From positions 1 to 31,193 of the IMG/VR virus record IMGVR_UViG_3300020020_000123: 31,193 nucleotides of DNA; one strand, 5' to 3'. This DNA comes from a virus. Below, in pieces: positions 29,293-31,193 of the stretch (positions are counted from its first letter, which is position 1; every line of letters begins with the position of its first letter). A program made the position numbers and the translations under genes. The notes under the pieces are model-generated. The model worked only from the letters and a program-made list of their open reading frames with translations, did no database searches and was not told the DNA's origin.

Positions 29293-30200
29293 GGCGCGGC
29301 CTCCCTGCTGTAACGCTTGTTCGGCGTATTGTTTTGGTAATCGTCGAGGTTGTAGCTACGCTTGCCATCTGCCACCAGCTCATCCGGCAGCCTGTGGCGG
29401 TGGAAGAGCTCACTGTCACGGAAGGCGGCGGATAGCTTCACCGTCTGGGCGCTGGATGGCTTGAGCTTTTCCAGGCGATGCTTAAGCACGCCAGCCGTCA
29501 CCTTGCCCACTTGGGCATCCGGCAGCCATTTGTCCACGGCGCGGTAAATGTCCTGTGGTGGCAGTTTGCGCGCCAGATCATCCGCCACGCTGTGGATCAC
29601 GCCAACCTCGCTATCAACTAGCAGCTCAAACGCAAGTTGCTGATCGCCCCGTAACGGCGGCGGTTTGTTTTTGGTTTGGGAGGTAGGTGGGTAGGTAGGT
29701 TTATTCCTCTTACTAGTATTGGTAGTAGATAAAGACCTACCTAACCTACCTAAAACGCGCGTATGACTGGAACGCGCAGCTACTGCCTGTTTTCCGACAC
29801 TATCTGCCTGTTTTCCGACTCCTACTGCGCGTTTTCCGACAGTAGCTGCCTGTTCTTCGTTATTGTCAACGCGCAGTAGGAGTCTGTTTTCAGACACTAG
29901 CTGCGCGTTTTCCGACAGTAGCTGCCTGTTTTCTGCCAACAAATCGGCGTCAATCTTCCAAGTAATGACGGTTATTGCGCCGCCGCGCCAGTCAATCAGT
30001 CCCCTTGCTCCCATCGTGCGAAGGTGGCGGCGCGCGGCGTCGGCATGGTGGCAGCCGGTCAACGTCTGGTATTCTTCCCAGCTCATAATCGCTTGCCCGT
30101 TGTCGTCCAGAAGGCGGGCAATTCTCACCGCCGTGCGATAGACTGCGATCGGCAAGTCCGCGTCCTCGATTCTGTCAAGGATCAAAGGCAATAGGCTCAT
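29289..30200 (-). CDS. Replication initiator with winged-helix N-terminus and internal origin (lambda O-like plan)
   Basis: A 303-residue protein from ATG 30200 (GGAGGG site). Residues ~15-85 are a winged-helix domain ('AVYRTAVRIARLLDDNG', 'SWEEYQTLTGCHHADAARRH', 'ARGLIDWRGGAITVITW'). Residues ~86-180 are a low-complexity linker that encodes 7-residue repeats in two forms, S-E-N-x-Q-L-L and V-G-K-Q-A-x-S, both translated from a 21-bp DNA repeat. The C-terminal ~120 residues are helical ('LPPQDIYRAVDKWLPDAQVG'). The plan (DNA-binding domain, linker carrying iterons, partner-binding C-terminus) is that of lambdoid initiators. The early operon position supports this. I cannot prove homology to lambda O. 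Confidence 0.75.
   Translation of the reverse strand: MSLLPLILDRIEDADLPIAVYRTAVRIARLLDDNGQAIMSWEEYQTLTGCHHADAARRHLRTMGARGLIDWRGGAITVITWKIDADLLAENRQLLSENAQLVSENRLLLRVDNNEEQAATVGKRAVGVGKQADSVGKQAVAARSSHTRVLGRLGRSLSTTNTSKRNKPTYPPTSQTKNKPPPLRGDQQLAFELLVDSEVGVIHSVADDLARKLPPQDIYRAVDKWLPDAQVGKVTAGVLKHRLEKLKPSSAQTVKLSAAFRDSELFHRHRLPDELVADGKRSYNLDDYQNNTPNKRYSREAAP
29681..29751. repeat. Imperfect inverted repeat around an A/T-rich segment next to the iterons
   Basis: The left arm (29681-29700) is built from AGGTAGGT units and the right arm (29735-29751) from ACCTACCT units, about 17 bp of pairing. Between them is an A/T-rich stretch (TTATTCCTCTTACTAG and GTAGTAGATAAA). It lies 32 bp from the iteron array, within the same gene. 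It could be a DNA unwinding or hairpin part of the origin. Confidence 0.65.
29783..29942. repeat. Iteron array, 21-bp units (candidate replication origin)
   Basis: Units of 21 bp, core CTGCSYGTTTTCCGACA, start at 29783, 29804, 29825, 29846 (degenerate), 29880 (degenerate), 29901 and 29922, so the period is two helical turns. One gap of 34 bp between 29846 and 29880 shifts the phase by one base relative to codons. The same DNA repeat thus encodes SEN-type peptides on one side and VGK-type peptides on the other, which shows the DNA, not the protein, is under selection. Binding by the encoded initiator is inferred. Confidence 0.82.
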
Positions 30201-30277
30201 AACGCACCCTCCCCCAAACCTGTACCCTTCTCTCTATCCTTTTTCGCTCCCCACCCGCTTGAATCCTGACTATCCAT
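30197..30277 (-). CDS. Possible 26-residue leader peptide
   Basis: ATG 30277 to TGA 30197, overlapping the initiator ATG by four bases (ATGA). GAGGGG lies ten bases upstream. The peptide, 'MDSQDSSGWGAKKDREKG' and on, is polar with many Gly and no recognisable domain. It could translationally couple the initiator to genes upstream or be chance. Confidence 0.4.
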   Translation of the reverse strand: MDSQDSSGWGAKKDREKGTGLGEGAL

Positions 30278-30352
30278 TTGCTAGAATCCCCTCGTTCTTG
30301 TTTGGCCCCACGTGCTGCGCTGCCCTGCGATCAGCCGTGGGGTTGTTGTTTG

Positions 30353-30454
30353 TTACCAGTTGCGCCGCGCCCAGATCGCGGCAAGCCACAGCAGGATCAC
30401 CATCCAACAGGCGATGGATAGGGTGACCCACCATTCGCCCGGGTATGCGATCAT
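30353..30454 (-). CDS. 33-residue single-pass membrane microprotein
   Basis: ATG 30454 overlaps the stop of the 117-residue gene (ATGA, 30451-30454) and the frame ends at TAA 30353. The peptide is 'MIAYPGEWWVTLSIA', then 'CWMVILLWLAAIWARRNW', one hydrophobic helix with a basic end, so N-out/C-in by the positive-inside rule. The overlap and the clean membrane profile support it as a real gene. Function unknown. Confidence 0.6.
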   Translation of the reverse strand: MIAYPGEWWVTLSIACWMVILLWLAAIWARRNW

Positions 30455-30804
30455 TTGGCGCGCTTGCTCTCGGCGAGGATGGCAGCCATATACTCTTTGG
30501 CTTTCGACACATCCAGCGCCAGTCCAAATAGCTCGCGCTCCAACTTGCCCAAATGCGCCCGCCCGCGATCATCGATGTCGGCTGCGTAGGTTTCGGTGGT
30601 TTCGTTCAGCCACGCCAAGACCCTCTCCATCTTTTCTTCTGCCGCAAGTAGCCGTTTCATACTGTCCTCCACTCCCCAACGCACTTTGGTCGCCATGTGC
30701 GGCTTGTATACTTTCTTGCCGCCCGGCCTCCGCCTCTTTGTCTCAGCCGCGCCATACTCCAACGCGGCGTTTTCGTGGGTCACTTTCTCCAAAACTGTTG
30801 ACAT
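30451..30804 (-). CDS. First early-operon gene, basic/helical protein of unknown function
   Basis: A 117-residue protein from ATG 30804 with GAGGAG about ten bases upstream. The N-terminal 40 residues are basic ('ETKRRRPGGKKVYKPHMATK') and the rest is helical ('DSMKRLLAAEEKMERVLAWL', 'LERELFGLALDVSKAKEYMA'). It is the first gene of the leftward early operon, so it is probably made first. The fold suggests a small nucleic-acid-binding or antagonist protein, but no family is recognised. Confidence 0.62.
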   Translation of the reverse strand: MSTVLEKVTHENAALEYGAAETKRRRPGGKKVYKPHMATKVRWGVEDSMKRLLAAEEKMERVLAWLNETTETYAADIDDRGRAHLGKLERELFGLALDVSKAKEYMAAILAESKRAK

Positions 30805-31031
30805 GATCGTAATTCTCCTCTAGTCTGTGAGGGCGACTATGCGTTAAACCTCCAAGCGTAACGCTCCGAAATTTTTATATTTGACGAACGCGACACTGCC
30901 CTTGCCTCCTGAATCGGCGATGGGTCGGGCCGCGTTTCTCTTTGTGCTGCAAATCGTCCGTGCTGTTAAGCGCTGCCATCTCCCACTCCCGGATGATCTC
31001 AGCGCCACTCCAGATGCGGAAGGACTTGAAT
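30805..31031. other. Divergent intergenic region between early operon and integrase
   Basis: 227 bases with no supported gene. It contains GCGTTA (30841-30846) and TAACGC (30859-30864), an inverted repeat that could be an operator, and an A/T-rich patch (ATTTTTATAT, 30871-30880). I found no convincing -35/-10 pair for either direction. An attachment site may lie here or beyond the edge, but none can be identified from one end. Confidence 0.5.
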
Positions 31032-31193
31032 ATGGCGACTGATGAACAAATCGCTTTGTGGTCGGCCTGGCTGGATCGTTTTCTCCAGACGAAGCAGGCG
31101 ACCAACAAATCGCCGAACACCCTCATCTCGTACCGGCAGCACCTCAACCGCTACATCGCCTGGCTGCACCAGCAAAACGGACTTGACCTGAGT
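31032..31193 (+). CDS. int: Tyrosine recombinase (phage integrase), N-terminal part only
   Basis: ATG 31032 (AGGA seven bases upstream) opens a frame that runs off the right edge, 54 codons. The peptide 'WSAWLDRFLQTKQATNKSPN' and 'TLISYRQHLNRYIAWL' is the SAM-like core-binding domain of XerC/D-type and phage integrases (F-L...S-x-x-T-L-x-S-Y-x-x-x-L-x-x-Y). An in-frame ATG at 31014 is another possible start. The catalytic R-H-R-Y residues lie outside. It is the only gene with its start at this edge, divergent from the early operon, which fits a temperate phage and prophage. Confidence 0.85.
   Translation, partial: MATDEQIALWSAWLDRFLQTKQATNKSPNTLISYRQHLNRYIAWLHQQNGLDLS

Noticed and set aside
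29783-29942. CRISPR array
   Set aside because: The 21-bp units are directly adjacent, without unique spacers, and lie within an open reading frame, so they are iterons rather than CRISPR repeats.
30301-30360. CCCCACG...CGTGGGG hairpin followed by a T-rich stretch on the plus strand
   Set aside because: No plus-strand gene lies upstream, and the T-rich stretch is interrupted by G. It lacks a T-run on the minus strand, so it is not called a terminator.
30841-30886. Promoters for integrase or early operon (TATATT at 30876, TTGACG at 30881)
   Set aside because: Neither box has a matching partner at 16-18 bp in the correct direction.
30875-31147. 90-codon minus-strand frame at the right edge
   Set aside because: It overlaps the integrase start, which has a family pattern and a ribosome site. 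The peptide here shows no domain.

Overview
The window is almost entirely a temperate, long-tailed (siphovirus-type) bacteriophage or prophage genome. It is GC-rich and densely packed, with most genes on the minus strand and joined by ATGA, GTGA or TTGA stop/start overlaps. The right edge holds the first 54 codons of a plus-strand tyrosine recombinase (integrase). The left edge cuts a very long tail-tip/fibre gene. I cannot name the host. Nothing suggests an archaeal or eukaryotic host, and the glycosidase plus M23 lysin means the target wall is peptidoglycan. A Chloroflexota-like host is only a guess from the overall look of the proteins.

Layout, right to left (the minus-strand transcription direction). 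31032-31193: integrase start, then a 227-base divergent intergenic region. 30804-26286: early operon with small proteins, a lambda-O-like replication initiator carrying an internal iteron array (29783-29942), a DUF3102/ParB-like DNA-binding protein and a family-X-polymerase-like nucleotidyltransferase. 26222-26102: two intrinsic terminators with a TATAAT box between them. 26084-22626: lysis region with small membrane/coiled-coil proteins, a two-enzyme lysin (glycoside hydrolase plus M23 peptidase), a holin candidate and a conserved small phage protein. 22257-22640: an isolated plus-strand unit with its own promoter, palindromic operator, ribbon-helix-helix-like gene and terminator. 22183-13579: packaging and head module (TerS, TerL, DUF1073-type portal, MuF-like protein, DUF2213 protease/scaffold, decoration protein, encapsulin-like major capsid protein, connectors). 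13582-12533: a glycosyltransferase translationally coupled into the structural operon. 12536-10339: tail completion, tail tube and two overlapping tail chaperones. 10333-8445: a plus-strand island that breaks the late operon, holding a modular homing endonuclease and a small exported protein. 8376-1: tape measure and tail-tip proteins.

How it fits together: the order (integrase, replication, lysis, packaging, head, tail) is that of lambda. The replication gene appears to contain its own origin. The late operon begins just after a promoter/terminator pair and contains another strong terminator at 17717-17756, which suggests late transcription relies on antitermination. The most unusual items are: (1) the leader RNA of the homing endonuclease, with three interlocking helices that bury its ribosome binding site; (2) the nuclease itself, with three zinc ribbons, four helix-turn-helix repeats and a PD-(D/E)XK-like domain; (3) 21-bp iterons preserved in two different reading frames; (4) the glycosyltransferase between head and tail genes. 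No CI-like repressor, tRNA, CRISPR array or insertion sequence was seen.
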